A DNA stretch of 64,000 bases from Moraxella nonliquefaciens (GCF_001679005.1 NZ_LXTW01000023.1:76206-140205); one strand, 5' to 3'; shown: positions 29,460 through 38,661, numbered from the stretch's first letter. Numbers and translations: made by a program. The notes: generated by a model not told the origin, from the letters alone.

Positions 29460-32054
29460 ATGATAAAATTAAAACTCACCACGCTGTCATTGGCGGTGCT
29501 GTCATGTGTGTGTATGACACAGACACATGCCAATAACGATACTAACAGCAATAAACCAAACTACCCAAAAACTCGGGTGCATCAAGACAGTTATGACCCC
29601 TTTTTGTATGGTGAATTTGGCATCTCTGCCAATAGTGCAGGCATAAAAAATGCCCAATACACAAATAATCAGCACGCCCCAGATGATGGCATTGACCATT
29701 ATCCTACCGCCACTTATGTGGATGAATACCGCTGGTTAGAAGAGTATGATAATATTGATGCGTATGTTGCCAAAGAGACAGATACTGACCGTGAACGCAA
29801 CTTCATTGGTACTCGTTTTGAGGATGACAGACCATCGGTAGCCAGAACCACCAAATATCTACAAACCGTGCAACCTAAGGCATCCAGTGAGGTAAATGAT
29901 TGGGTTGATGAGCAAAATGAGTTAACCGAAGCATACATTCAAAACTCTGCCATCTATGAGCAACTAAAAATAAACCACGATGCTCTAAAAGATGTTGAAC
30001 ATACCATGAGTCGTTTTTATCGGGATAAGGTTGGTGAGATTCGCCATTATCGCCATGTTGATGGTTTTAGTCGCATTGAGCGTATTGACCCAGATGGCAC
30101 TCGTACCGAGCTGGTCAATCAGGCAAACATCTCCCCAGATGGCAAGATGACCCCAGATGGCAGTGCTGCCATTCGTAGTGTCAAGGTCAGTAAAGACGGC
30201 TCTTATGTGTCATTTTTTGTGCGTCAAGGCTCCGCTGATATTGATCCCACCTTTTTGCATGTGGTAGACACTCACACAGGCAAACTTGCCACACCCATCA
30301 TCGAAGGTATTAGGCGAGATGCCTTGGCATCTACATGGCTAGATGATGATACGTTATTTTATGTGGGCAGTGTGCCACAGCTTGCGGTCTATCGTCGTGA
30401 TATTGGTAAAGAGCGTTTTCATGACCCCATTGAAATCACCTCAAACCATATTGACGGTAGTACAATCAAAAGCATCCATGTTGATGGCGATGATGATCGT
30501 TATTTGGTGATGGATGGCGTGTATTGGGGGACAACAACTGCTTATATCAAGGACCGTAAGACGGGCGATGCTTATCGTTTGCATGACAATAAATTCTTTG
30601 ATAAAGCAGTTAGATACAAACCAATGTTTAACAATAACATCTTAGCAAAGCTCATTCATTTTGACCCAAAAACTCGTAATGTGTGGTTTATTAGTGGAGA
30701 AAACAACCGCAAAGGTGAGCTGATTAAGAGTAACCTTGACAATCTAAAAAAGCGTGAAGTGGCGGTTGGTATACCACAGGATTTGGACTTAATGCGTGAT
30801 GCGTATTATCACGAAGAGGGTAGCGGTTATTTCTTAGTCGTTTATCTAAAAGATGGGGTAAGTCGCCTTAAACTGGTGGATGCAGCAACAGGCGTCTTTT
30901 TAAAAGACTTAACACCATCGCAGGGGGCGGGGTTTATCTCTGAGCTTTCTGGTAATTTGGCAGACAAAGAGCAAACCGACGCCAAGCACGAGATGGATGA
31001 AAATGATGCCGAAGCTCATGAGAACTATGTCAAGTTTCGCTTCCAAAATCCAACATTTCCTCCCACAGATTATAAATATAGCATCGCCAAAGATGAATTT
31101 TTGGACATTCGTCGTTTTGATTTGGTGCCATTTGATGAGACGCAATATGAAAGCAAAGTGGTGTTTTATACCTCTTATGATGGCACGCAGATACCGATGA
31201 ATATTAGCCATAAAAAAGGCATTGTCTTAGATGGCAAGAATCCGACACTCCTATACGGCTATGGTGGCTATGGTGTCATCTATGACCAGAGTTTTGGTTT
31301 TCCTGCCAACAGTGCATGGCTGGAAAATGGTGGTGTTTGGGCACATGCCTTTATCCGTGGTGGCGGTGAGTACGGACAAGCGTGGCAAGATGCCGCCAAG
31401 CACACCAAACGCTTGACAAGTTATGATGACTTTGCCGCTGCCGCCGATTACCTAAACCAAGCAGGCTATGCCAATGCTGACCATTTGGGCATTATTGGTG
31501 GCTCTAATGGTGGTCTTTTGGTTGGGGCGGCGATGGTGCGTCATCCAGACAAATACCGTGTGGCATTTCCGCAAGTGGCTGTCTTAGACCAGCTGCGTCA
31601 GGCGGACATGGGCATTACTCAGTATTGGATGGAAGAGTACGGTGTGCCATCACAGGGGCGTCGTGTTTATGATGTGCTGATGAGTTATTCACCTTATCAC
31701 AACCTAAATGCAGGCACTTGCTATCCATCTACATTGGTGCAGACATCCAAGCGAGATGACCGTGTGGTGCCATCTCACTCTTATAAGTTTGTTGCACGTT
31801 TTCAAAAGATAGAAAGTTGTGGTCGTCCTGCCCTGCTTTATGCCGCCGCCAATCACGGACATGGTCCGAATACTTATCATGAGCGAAAAAAGGGCGAGCT
31901 AATGACGATTGCTTTTGCATTTCAAGAGATGGGTATCACAGACATACCAAATCTACAAGCACGCCCAAAAGCTGATGAGATGAAAACAGACAAATGGCGA
32001 GCCGAAGATGAAGCGAAACGTCAAAAGCGTCTCAAAGAACGTTCTGTTCAATAG
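29460..32054 (+). CDS. Secreted prolyl oligopeptidase-family serine peptidase (S9)
   Basis: 864 residues from the ATG at 29460, chosen because AAGGAG lies 6 nt upstream and a signal peptide follows (1-24, ending TQTHA). The N-terminal beta-propeller (about 60-530) is followed by an alpha/beta-hydrolase domain with nucleophile Ser at about 682 (GGSNGGLL), Asp at about 765 (KRDDRVVPSHS) and His at about 799 (NHGHGPNT). It likely cleaves proline-containing peptides in the periplasm or outside. It is longer than the usual cytoplasmic enzyme of about 700 residues. Its place after two porins suggests a peptide-scavenging role, as an inference. Confidence 0.9.
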   Translation: MIKLKLTTLSLAVLSCVCMTQTHANNDTNSNKPNYPKTRVHQDSYDPFLYGEFGISANSAGIKNAQYTNNQHAPDDGIDHYPTATYVDEYRWLEEYDNIDAYVAKETDTDRERNFIGTRFEDDRPSVARTTKYLQTVQPKASSEVNDWVDEQNELTEAYIQNSAIYEQLKINHDALKDVEHTMSRFYRDKVGEIRHYRHVDGFSRIERIDPDGTRTELVNQANISPDGKMTPDGSAAIRSVKVSKDGSYVSFFVRQGSADIDPTFLHVVDTHTGKLATPIIEGIRRDALASTWLDDDTLFYVGSVPQLAVYRRDIGKERFHDPIEITSNHIDGSTIKSIHVDGDDDRYLVMDGVYWGTTTAYIKDRKTGDAYRLHDNKFFDKAVRYKPMFNNNILAKLIHFDPKTRNVWFISGENNRKGELIKSNLDNLKKREVAVGIPQDLDLMRDAYYHEEGSGYFLVVYLKDGVSRLKLVDAATGVFLKDLTPSQGAGFISELSGNLADKEQTDAKHEMDENDAEAHENYVKFRFQNPTFPPTDYKYSIAKDEFLDIRRFDLVPFDETQYESKVVFYTSYDGTQIPMNISHKKGIVLDGKNPTLLYGYGGYGVIYDQSFGFPANSAWLENGGVWAHAFIRGGGEYGQAWQDAAKHTKRLTSYDDFAAAADYLNQAGYANADHLGIIGGSNGGLLVGAAMVRHPDKYRVAFPQVAVLDQLRQADMGITQYWMEEYGVPSQGRRVYDVLMSYSPYHNLNAGTCYPSTLVQTSKRDDRVVPSHSYKFVARFQKIESCGRPALLYAAANHGHGPNTYHERKKGELMTIAFAFQEMGITDIPNLQARPKADEMKTDKWRAEDEAKRQKRLKERSVQ

Positions 32055-32081
32055 CATCTGGTTTGATGGCTTAAATACCAC

Positions 32082-32107
32082 AAAAACTCAGTCTAGGCTG
32101 GGTTTTT
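32082..32107 (+). terminator. Terminator of the prolyl oligopeptidase gene
   Basis: AAAAACTCAG / CTGGGTTTTT, a 10-bp stem with one G-T pair and a 6-nt loop, ending in T5-G-TT. Confidence 0.75.
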
Positions 32108-32281
32108 GTTTGTTGGTGCGTGATGGGTGTTTGACTGGTAATAACGCATCATACAAAACATTGGGTATTAAATCATTTGTTAAATGTTTCTATTTTCATT
32201 GTTTTGTCAAGATTTTTTTGATTAAAATGCCCAACCATGTTTTATGCTTCATTCTTTGTCTTATAAAAATATCCAATCTTG

Positions 32282-33457
32282 TCAATCTATCCTATCCCCA
32301 CGCCCAGCCAACCAACCAAAACCTACATTGACACACATCAGAGCAAATAACACATACAATGATATCTCCCAAGTGCCTGTTTTTTCGTATAATTTACCCA
32401 ATACCAAAGGCCCAAAAAATGCCACACCATAGCCTACCGCCTGTACCATACCAGATAAATCCCGAGCTGTGTCAAGTCGTGTTGTGCGAATGGAGAACAA
32501 CATCAGTGACAATGTAAAAATACACGCCCCACCAAAACCCATAAGTAGCGACCAAATCATCAGATAATCAGTAAACCAAATAAACCCGCCCGACCCTACC
32601 ACGTTGGCAAGGCTTGCTACCAGTGCGATGATTTTGATGGGAAAATTTGTTTTGATTAACAAGGTTAATAAAAATACTGCCACAGGGGCGGACAGCTGAA
32701 AAGCAAGGGCGAGCCGACTTGCATCTGTCAAACTTAGCCCGTAATCCATGCCAATAGATGGCAAAAAACTTGCCACCGTATAAAACAAGAGCGATTGTAT
32801 GCCCATATACATGCCCAAATACCAAGCATCCTTACTTTTCCATACCTTAAAATGGCTGGACGTGCTTGTAATTAAACTGGCATCGGTATGATTTAACTTA
32901 TTGATAAACAATAACATAAAAAATGTCATCACCGCAAATATGCCCCACCACGATAATGCCACCTGCCATGCCACCACATCCATGAGCGGTACAACTGCAT
33001 AGGCACACAGCCCTGCATATACTGACATGGATAGGCTAAACACGCCTGTGGCAAGGGCGATATGGTTAGGAGCATATTTTTTGATGAAAGGGGCGCTAAG
33101 AGCGTTGAGCAGTCCAATGGCAAGCGATAAAATGACCGTACCGATAAACAGACCCCCCACACCAAACCATACCCGAGACAGCACGCTTATCGCTAATACC
33201 GCACTGCTCATCATCATCATGGACTCCAACCCAAAACGTTTGGCAAACACGGGGGCAACCAGTGCCCCAAATGCAAACATTGGCATGGGCAACGCCCCCA
33301 ACAGTCCAATGGCAGATACTGACAGCCCAAGTGCATCTGTGAGCGTGGGGGCGACCGAGCCTAGCATAACAATGGGTGAACGCATATTTATCGCCAACAG
33401 CATCAGCGTGATGATGAGTAGAGTAAGAGGTAAGGTAGATTTTGGGGTGTTTGGCAT
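32282..33457 (-). CDS. MFS transporter, CynX/NimT family
   Basis: A 391-residue inner-membrane carrier with about 12 membrane segments. The first helix and following stretch AINMRSPIVMLGSVAPTL match the signature region of the cyanate/2-nitroimidazole transporter family (CynX, YycB). The ATG at 33457 (MPNTPKSTLPL) was preferred over the in-frame TTG at 33502. No Shine-Dalgarno sequence is evident. The substrate is unknown: no cyanase or nitrilase gene is nearby, so cyanate transport should not be assumed. Confidence 0.82.
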   Translation of the reverse strand: MPNTPKSTLPLTLLIITLMLLAINMRSPIVMLGSVAPTLTDALGLSVSAIGLLGALPMPMFAFGALVAPVFAKRFGLESMMMMSSAVLAISVLSRVWFGVGGLFIGTVILSLAIGLLNALSAPFIKKYAPNHIALATGVFSLSMSVYAGLCAYAVVPLMDVVAWQVALSWWGIFAVMTFFMLLFINKLNHTDASLITSTSSHFKVWKSKDAWYLGMYMGIQSLLFYTVASFLPSIGMDYGLSLTDASRLALAFQLSAPVAVFLLTLLIKTNFPIKIIALVASLANVVGSGGFIWFTDYLMIWSLLMGFGGACIFTLSLMLFSIRTTRLDTARDLSGMVQAVGYGVAFFGPLVLGKLYEKTGTWEISLYVLFALMCVNVGFGWLAGRGDRID

Positions 33458-33544
33458 GGTGATTTGGTTTGGCAAAGATGGGATTGTAACAGGCTTTGGC
33501 AAGGCTTGAAAAGGGCTAAATATTTGAAAAAGGGCTAAATATAT

Positions 33545-33579
33545 GGCAAATAAAAGACAAAGGGCGAGATATCGCCCTT
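33545..33579 (-). terminator. Terminator of nqrM
   Basis: Perfect AAGGGCGA / TCGCCCTT stem (33560-33567 and 33572-33579) with a 4-nt loop, followed on the minus strand by a T-rich tract (TGTCTTTTATTTG). Confidence 0.65.
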
Positions 33580-33619
33580 ATAATGCTTGAATGTCAAATG
33601 CACATTAAATTTGCCAATA

Positions 33620-33886
33620 TCAAATCTCTTTGGCAATTTTGTCCAATGTCGTTTTGTTACTGAGCATGGTTTTTTTGTCATCTTCGGTTAGACTTTCGCA
33701 CTTGTTTGGATCATTGCCACAAAACTGACAAAACTCATCACCCATCAGCGTTGCCACGCCCCCACATGAACCTTTTAGGGGTTTTTTCTTAACCAAATAA
33801 CCAATTCCCATCAACAAAAAAAACAGCAAAAATACCCCAAAAGTTACAATGAACATGGGGATAAATTGGGCGAGTAAATCATTCAT
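33620..33886 (-). CDS. nqrM: Na+-translocating NADH:quinone reductase maturation protein NqrM
   Basis: An 88-residue single-pass protein. The membrane segment spans about 9-31, followed by KKKPLKGSCGG and four cysteines: C41, C53, C56 and C63. This arrangement (helix, basic patch, GSCGG, CxxC, Cys) is that of NqrM (formerly DUF539), which is needed to place iron between NqrD and NqrE. nqrABCDEF, the usual neighbours, are absent from the window, so it is detached from its complex genes here. It has its own terminator and is divergent from efeO. Confidence 0.88.
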   Translation of the reverse strand: MNDLLAQFIPMFIVTFGVFLLFFLLMGIGYLVKKKPLKGSCGGVATLMGDEFCQFCGNDPNKCESLTEDDKKTMLSNKTTLDKIAKEI

Positions 33887-33996
33887 GGCATTCTTCTAAT
33901 CACAATAAAGATTAAGAATGTATTATAAAGAATTTTATCAAAAAAATCAGTCCGTTTTTGTAACAAGGACTGCGATGATGGGCATGACATTTTGTC

Positions 33997-34025
33997 TTGT
34001 ACTTCATGTTAAATTCTGATATGAT
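33997..34025 (+). promoter_or_regulatory. Probable promoter of efeOB
   Basis: -35 TTGTAC (33997-34002), 17-bp spacer, -10 TATGAT (34020-34025). It overlaps the Fur-like box. Confidence 0.5.
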
Positions 34026-34036
34026 AAGCATTATTA
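34022..34036 (+). promoter_or_regulatory. Fur box of efeOB
   Basis: TGATAAGCATTATTA matches TGATAATnATTATCA at 12 of 14 positions and covers the -10 of the predicted efeO promoter. Fur control of efe genes is known in E. coli. Confidence 0.6.
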
Positions 34037-34182
34037 TTTTCATTATGTTCTTGCAAAGTGTTCTTATAAGGTTCAAATCTTAGCTCATCATCCTTGATTG
34101 GCAGAAATTGCTTTATTGGATTTGTGCTTTTGATGAGTTTAATGAGCCATCATTACAAGAGCATCACATTTTAGGGATTATC

Positions 34183-35091
34183 ATGACACCAAAACCTTTG
34201 ATGGTGGCTTTGACAATGGCACTTAGCTTGACTGCCTGCCAAAAGCCTGCCGAACCTACCACCCAAGCCACCACCCAAGAGAGTGCCCATACAACCACCA
34301 TCAAAGATGAGCAATCTGGTGAACTTGTCAAAGATGAGCAAGCCATTACCCAAACTGCCCACACCGATTTATCCGCTGAGACAGATGAATATAAACAATG
34401 GGTAGAGGGACAAATTGACAATCTACTTACCGATACTAAAAAATTTGCTCTGTTGTTAAAAGAGGGTAAGCTAGATGAGGCAAAAGCGATGTATCCTTTG
34501 GTGCGTATGTACTTTGAACGCAGTGAGCCCATTGCTGAGATTTTTGATGATTTAGACCCTCGTATTGACAACCGTGAGGCTGACCTTGAACAAGGCGAAA
34601 CATGGACGGGTTTTCATGCCATTGAAAAAATCCTATGGACACAAAACACCACCAAAGGCACCGAGGAGCTTGCCGATCAGCTTGTTTTTGATGTCAAGCA
34701 GTTGCAAGCCAAAATCCCTACCGCCGAGGTTACCCCAGAGCTTATGATTGAAGGGGCGGTAGATTTGCTAAACGAGATTTCTACCACCAAAATCACAGGC
34801 GAGGAGGAGATTTTTTCAAAAACTGACTTATATGATTTTAAGGCAAATATTGAAGGGGCACAAAAGATTTTTGAAATATTAAAACCCAAACTTAGTGCCA
34901 AAGACCCCAAGCTTGTCCAAACATTAGAGGAGCGGTTTTCTTCGGTGCATGCTTTGTTAGATAAATACAAAGTGGGCGATAAGCATTATCAGCCTTATAC
35001 TGACTTAACTGATGAAAATACTAAGGAGCTTGCCGAAGCGGTTAATAAGCTCGGTGAACCGCTGGGACAAATGGGCATTGTCATGCAATGA
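34183..35091 (+). CDS. efeO: Iron-uptake lipoprotein EfeO (imelysin-type M75 domain)
   Basis: Periplasmic component of the Efe iron system, 302 residues. The ATG at 34183 follows AGGGA and begins a lipoprotein signal ending in SLTA-Cys19. The upstream part of the open frame was discarded. After a Thr/Gln-rich linker the M75 domain (about 65-300) carries the iron-linked HxxE motif at about 145-148 (GFHAIEKILW). There is no N-terminal cupredoxin domain, so it is the short EfeM-like form. efeB follows 78 nt downstream, past a terminator-like hairpin. A Fur box lies over the promoter. Confidence 0.9.
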   Translation: MTPKPLMVALTMALSLTACQKPAEPTTQATTQESAHTTTIKDEQSGELVKDEQAITQTAHTDLSAETDEYKQWVEGQIDNLLTDTKKFALLLKEGKLDEAKAMYPLVRMYFERSEPIAEIFDDLDPRIDNREADLEQGETWTGFHAIEKILWTQNTTKGTEELADQLVFDVKQLQAKIPTAEVTPELMIEGAVDLLNEISTTKITGEEEIFSKTDLYDFKANIEGAQKIFEILKPKLSAKDPKLVQTLEERFSSVHALLDKYKVGDKHYQPYTDLTDENTKELAEAVNKLGEPLGQMGIVMQ

Positions 35092-35104
35092 TAAGCTGAC
35101 CGAA

Positions 35105-35133
35105 AAAAAGCACCGAGATGATGGGTGCTTTTT
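35105..35133 (+). terminator. Terminator/attenuator between efeO and efeB
   Basis: AAAAAGCACC / GGTGCTTTTT, a 10-bp stem with a 9-nt loop and T5. It would make efeO more abundant than efeB. Confidence 0.75.
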
Positions 35134-35169
35134 GCATTTTATCAATATCAAAGACAACAGGGGGAGTAT

Positions 35170-36411
35170 ATGACCAACCGACGAACCTTTTTGGGGAACA
35201 TGGGAGCGACTGCCCTTATTGGGGTAGGGGCATTGACCGCTTGCAACAACACCCAAAACCAAACTGCCAAATCTGACAACAAGGGCAGCACTGACAATCA
35301 CATACCCTCTCATCCATTTGCCAATATTAGCCATGATTTTTATGGCAGGCATCAAGCAGGTATTACCACACCTGTTCAGCATCATGTTTATTTTTTGGTG
35401 GCGGATTTATACAGCACAGACCTCGGTGAGATTCGCCAAATGTTTAAGGATTGGACGCAATATTCTGCCCAGCTGACCCAGGGCAATAACATCAAGCCCT
35501 ATGACAAAAACCCTCATCTGCCCCCTACTGATACAGGCGAGGCGGACAGTTTGGGGGCGTATGGGCTGACTTTGACCTTTGGGATAAGCCCAACATTTTT
35601 GGACAAATTGGGTTTGGCAGACAAAGCACCACCAGAATTTAGCCACTTGCCCAAATTTGCTCGTGACCAAATCCGTTCTGAATTGTCAGGGGGTGATATT
35701 TGTATACAGGCATGCAGTCATGACCCTCAGGTTGCCTTTCACGCTGTGCGTCAGCTTGTTCGTAAAGCCCGTTCACTCATCACGATGAAGTGGTCGCAGT
35801 CAGGTTATAACAGCTTTGATAATGGTACAGATACCCCACGCAATCTCTTTGGCTTTAAGGATGGTACTGCCAACAAAACAACGTTGCAGAACACCGACAA
35901 ATGGCTATGGGCTGATGGGGCGGGTAAAACGGCGTGGTTTAATGATGGTACGTATTTGGTGGTACGCCTTATCCAAATGTATCTAGAAACGTGGGACAGA
36001 ACAAGTTTGGTAGGTCAAGAGGATACGTTTGGCAGGCACCGAGATACTGGGGCGAGCATTGGTAAGTTGGAGGAATTTGAAGAATTTGATATTAATGAAA
36101 AGGATGACGAGGGTCATCTGGTCATCGCCCATCCTACACACATGGGACTTGCCAAACGTACAGGATTGCAACTGCTTAGACGCTCGTTCTCGTACAGCAG
36201 TGGTATTGATGCCAAGACAGGGCAGTTTAATGCAGGACTTTTGTTCATCTCTTTTCAAAAATCGCCCATACAGTTTAGTGTTATCCAAAACGCCTTTGGC
36301 AATACCGATAAAATGACCGAATACACCACGCACATCGGTAGTGGATTATTTGCCTGTTTTGGCGGGGTAAAAGAGGGTGAATATTTGGGGCAAAAGTTAT
36401 TTGAGGATTGA
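35170..36411 (+). CDS. efeB: Dye-decolorising peroxidase EfeB, predicted Tat-exported lipoprotein
   Basis: Haem peroxidase of the Efe iron system, 413 residues. The ATG at 35170 lies just after GGGGAG and opens a twin-arginine signal (NRRTFLG, residues 3-9) that ends in a lipobox, LTA-Cys25. DyP signatures are GFKDGT (about 231, with catalytic Asp), the proximal His region (about 320, IAHPTHMGL) and the distal Arg in FGRHRDTGASIG. Dual Tat and lipoprotein signals are unusual for EfeB, which is normally soluble in the periplasm. tatABC is about 4 kb away. No efeU permease gene is seen. Confidence 0.92.
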   Translation: MTNRRTFLGNMGATALIGVGALTACNNTQNQTAKSDNKGSTDNHIPSHPFANISHDFYGRHQAGITTPVQHHVYFLVADLYSTDLGEIRQMFKDWTQYSAQLTQGNNIKPYDKNPHLPPTDTGEADSLGAYGLTLTFGISPTFLDKLGLADKAPPEFSHLPKFARDQIRSELSGGDICIQACSHDPQVAFHAVRQLVRKARSLITMKWSQSGYNSFDNGTDTPRNLFGFKDGTANKTTLQNTDKWLWADGAGKTAWFNDGTYLVVRLIQMYLETWDRTSLVGQEDTFGRHRDTGASIGKLEEFEEFDINEKDDEGHLVIAHPTHMGLAKRTGLQLLRRSFSYSSGIDAKTGQFNAGLLFISFQKSPIQFSVIQNAFGNTDKMTEYTTHIGSGLFACFGGVKEGEYLGQKLFED

Positions 36412-36426
36412 TATTTTGCCATAATC

Positions 36427-36448
36427 AATGCCCAGTTATTAGGGCATT
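36427..36448. terminator. Hairpin between efeB and hemN
   Basis: AATGCCC / GGGCATT with an 8-nt loop between convergent genes, touching the hemN stop. No strong T tract, so a weak terminator at best. Confidence 0.4.
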
Positions 36449-37823
36449 AAATCACCTTACTAAACCGCTTGCCATGCTTTTGGGTGAGATATTCATCAAA
36501 GACCATGGCGACGTTACGTCCCAGTATCCGCCCTTTGGGTAAGATTTGTACACCTGTCTCATCAATGGACACAAGCCCATCTTTTGCCATTTGATATAAA
36601 TTCTCAATCTCTGCTTGAAAATAGGTGCGACTGTCAATACCAAACCGCTCATCCACCTCTGCAAAATCCAAACGGTCATGGCATAATAAGTTCATGATGA
36701 CGTAACCTCGAAGCTTATCCTTGTCATCTGCCTTAATGTGCTTGATGGCAGGGAGCATGCCTGCATTAATACGTGCTTGATATTCTTTTAAGTCAGTAGG
36801 GTTTTGTAGAATGTGCTCACCGATTTGGCTGATGCTGCTGACCCCAAAAGAGAGTAAATCGCATTCTCCCAAGATGGTATAGCCTTGAAAATTGCGATGG
36901 AGCTTGCCGATGCGTTGGGCGATTGCCATGTCGTCATCAGGACGAGCAAAATGGTCAATGCCTATGTACTGATAGCCTGCATCTGTGAGTGCCTTGATGG
37001 TGTTGCCAAACATGGTGAGTTTGGTGGCAGGGGCAGGCAGTTCGTTATCTTTAATGCGACGTTGGGCACTAAACCGCTCAGGCAGATGAGCATAGTTAAA
37101 CACCGATAAGCGGTCAGGGGCTAGGGCGATGATTTTAGCAACAGTGTCCGCCATGCTTGCCACACTCTGATGAGGCAGACCATAAATCAGGTCAATATTA
37201 ATAGACCCAAACCCCAGTCGTCTGGCTTCACTCATGACCGCCTGTACCAGACTGTGAGGTTGTACACGATTCACGGCTATCTGTACACGCTCGTTCAAAT
37301 CCTGCACCCCAAACGATAAGCGATTGACCCCAAGCGTGTGTAATGTTGCCAAGGTCGTCTGTCTAAGCTCTCGTGGGTCAATCTCTACCGAATAATCACC
37401 ATCATGAGCAAAATCAAATTCATCTTGCAAAAACTGCCATAACACGGTCAGCTCATCATCATCTAAAAAGGTGGGTGTACCGCCCCCTAAGTGAACTTGC
37501 TTGACGATGGCATTGCCATTTAGCAAGGATTTTTTATGGCGAATTTCTCTAAATAGATAATCCAAATAATCACCTGAGTCGCTGTTTTTTTTGGTGATGA
37601 TTTTGTTGCAACCACAGTAATAGCACAGATGGCGACAAAAGGGGATATGAATGTAGAGCGATAAGGGTATGGCAGGGTCTTTTTGCTGTAAAATGCTCAT
37701 CTCCACACCGTCTAGAATGGGGGCGAACTCTAAGGCGGTTGGATAAGATGTATAACGAGGGCCTTGGCGGTTATATTTTTGAATTAAGGCTTCATCAAAG
37801 CTGACCTGGCTAAAATGGTGCAT
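36447..37823 (-). CDS. hemN: Oxygen-independent coproporphyrinogen III oxidase
   Basis: Radical-SAM enzyme that decarboxylates coproporphyrinogen III in anaerobic haem synthesis, 458 residues (E. coli 457). The cluster motif lies at C63, C67, C70 with C72 next to it (CRHLCYYCGC). HLGGGTPT, VEIDPRE, NRLSFGVQDLN, NIDLIYGLP and DHFARPDD confirm HemN rather than HemW. The ATG at 37823 was preferred over the TTG at 37835. A FNR-like half-perfect site lies upstream (37995-38008). Confidence 0.95.
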   Translation of the reverse strand: MHHFSQVSFDEALIQKYNRQGPRYTSYPTALEFAPILDGVEMSILQQKDPAIPLSLYIHIPFCRHLCYYCGCNKIITKKNSDSGDYLDYLFREIRHKKSLLNGNAIVKQVHLGGGTPTFLDDDELTVLWQFLQDEFDFAHDGDYSVEIDPRELRQTTLATLHTLGVNRLSFGVQDLNERVQIAVNRVQPHSLVQAVMSEARRLGFGSINIDLIYGLPHQSVASMADTVAKIIALAPDRLSVFNYAHLPERFSAQRRIKDNELPAPATKLTMFGNTIKALTDAGYQYIGIDHFARPDDDMAIAQRIGKLHRNFQGYTILGECDLLSFGVSSISQIGEHILQNPTDLKEYQARINAGMLPAIKHIKADDKDKLRGYVIMNLLCHDRLDFAEVDERFGIDSRTYFQAEIENLYQMAKDGLVSIDETGVQILPKGRILGRNVAMVFDEYLTQKHGKRFSKVI

Positions 37824-38026
37824 GGCAGTTGTCAATAAATGGATGTTGGGTTGGTATTATAACCGCTTGGACAGCACCAGACAATAATACTTTTGGGGGT
37901 TGGTGTTGTCAAAGGGTCTCAAAATCATGTTTAACAGAATCTGTGCTAAGCATTAAGTGAGATGTCATTGGTTAGAATCATTGGTTAGATGTCATTGATG
38001 GCAATCTTAACATCCATTTAAACAAC
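37824..38026. other. hemN upstream region
   Basis: This 203-bp spacer carries TCATTGGTTAGA twice in near-tandem (about 37967-37992) and TTGATGGCAATCTT (37995-38008), an 8-of-10 match to the FNR/Anr site TTGATnnnnATCAA. Control of hemN by FNR/Anr is common. The distance to the start codon (about 170 bp) weakens the case. Confidence 0.35.
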
Positions 38027-38028
38027 CA

Positions 38029-38059
38029 AAAACCCCAAAATATGAGATTTTGGGGTTTT
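38029..38059 (-). terminator. Terminator of rpmI-rplT
   Basis: Perfect 13-bp stem AAAACCCCAAAAT / ATTTTGGGGTTTT with a 5-nt loop, giving a T tract on the minus strand. Confidence 0.88.
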
Positions 38060-38074
38060 AGCTAAGCTGCTTGC

Positions 38075-38431
38075 TTAGGCTAGGGCAGATTTTGCTTTTT
38101 CGCAGATTGCACTAAATGCTGCTGCATCATGCATGGCGATGTCTGCTAAGATACGGCGGTCAATCTCAACATTTGCCTTTTTAAGACCATTGATAAGACG
38201 GCTGTATGACAGACCATTTAGACGAGCACCTGCATTGATACGAGCAATCCACAGACGGCGGAAAGAGCGTTTTTTGTTACGGCGGTCACGATAAGCATAT
38301 TGACCTGCTTTTAGTACCGCTTGCACAGCAACACGATACACACGAGAGCGTGCACCATAGTAACCTTTTGCACGAGCCAAGACTTTTTTATGACGGCGAT
38401 TAGCCTGTACACCACGTTTTACACGAGCCAT
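38075..38431 (-). CDS. rplT: 50S ribosomal protein L20
   Basis: 118 residues, full length. Typical L20 sequence: [27 protein letters not shown] at the N-terminus (basic, binds 23S rRNA) and a globular C-terminal half with [16 protein letters not shown]. Needed early in 50S assembly. Directly follows rpmI (16-nt gap). In many bacteria L20 also represses its own operon. Confidence 0.97.
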   Translation of the reverse strand: MARVKRGVQANRRHKKVLARAKGYYGARSRVYRVAVQAVLKAGQYAYRDRRNKKRSFRRLWIARINAGARLNGLSYSRLINGLKKANVEIDRRILADIAMHDAAAFSAICEKAKSALA

Positions 38432-38447
38432 GATATTCTCCTAGATA

Positions 38448-38645
38448 TTAAATGTATGGGCACATACGGCGGATTGATGGAACGTCAGCGACGTGAACCA
38501 TGACGCAACCACGCAATTGGCGGATACGCTTAGGAGACTTTTTGGTCAAAATGTGGCGTTTGAACGCTTGTTTGCGTTTAAAGCCGTTGGCGGTTTTTTT
38601 AAAACGCTTTGCCGCACCACGTTTGGTTTTTAGTTTTACTTTCAT
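38448..38645 (-). CDS. rpmI: 50S ribosomal protein L35
   Basis: 65 residues, very basic ([21 protein letters not shown]). The start was set at the ATG at 38645 with GAGG upstream; the open frame extends further but only the last 65 residues are L35. infC, usually directly upstream in infC-rpmI-rplT, is absent: hisIE lies next, on the other strand. Confidence 0.96.
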   Translation of the reverse strand: MKVKLKTKRGAAKRFKKTANGFKRKQAFKRHILTKKSPKRIRQLRGCVMVHVADVPSIRRMCPYI

Positions 38646-38661
38646 AAGTAGCCTCTTTGTT

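Noticed and set aside
32282..33457. Cyanate transporter with a cyanate operon
   Set aside because: Only the transporter family matches; no cyanase or carbonic anhydrase gene is near.
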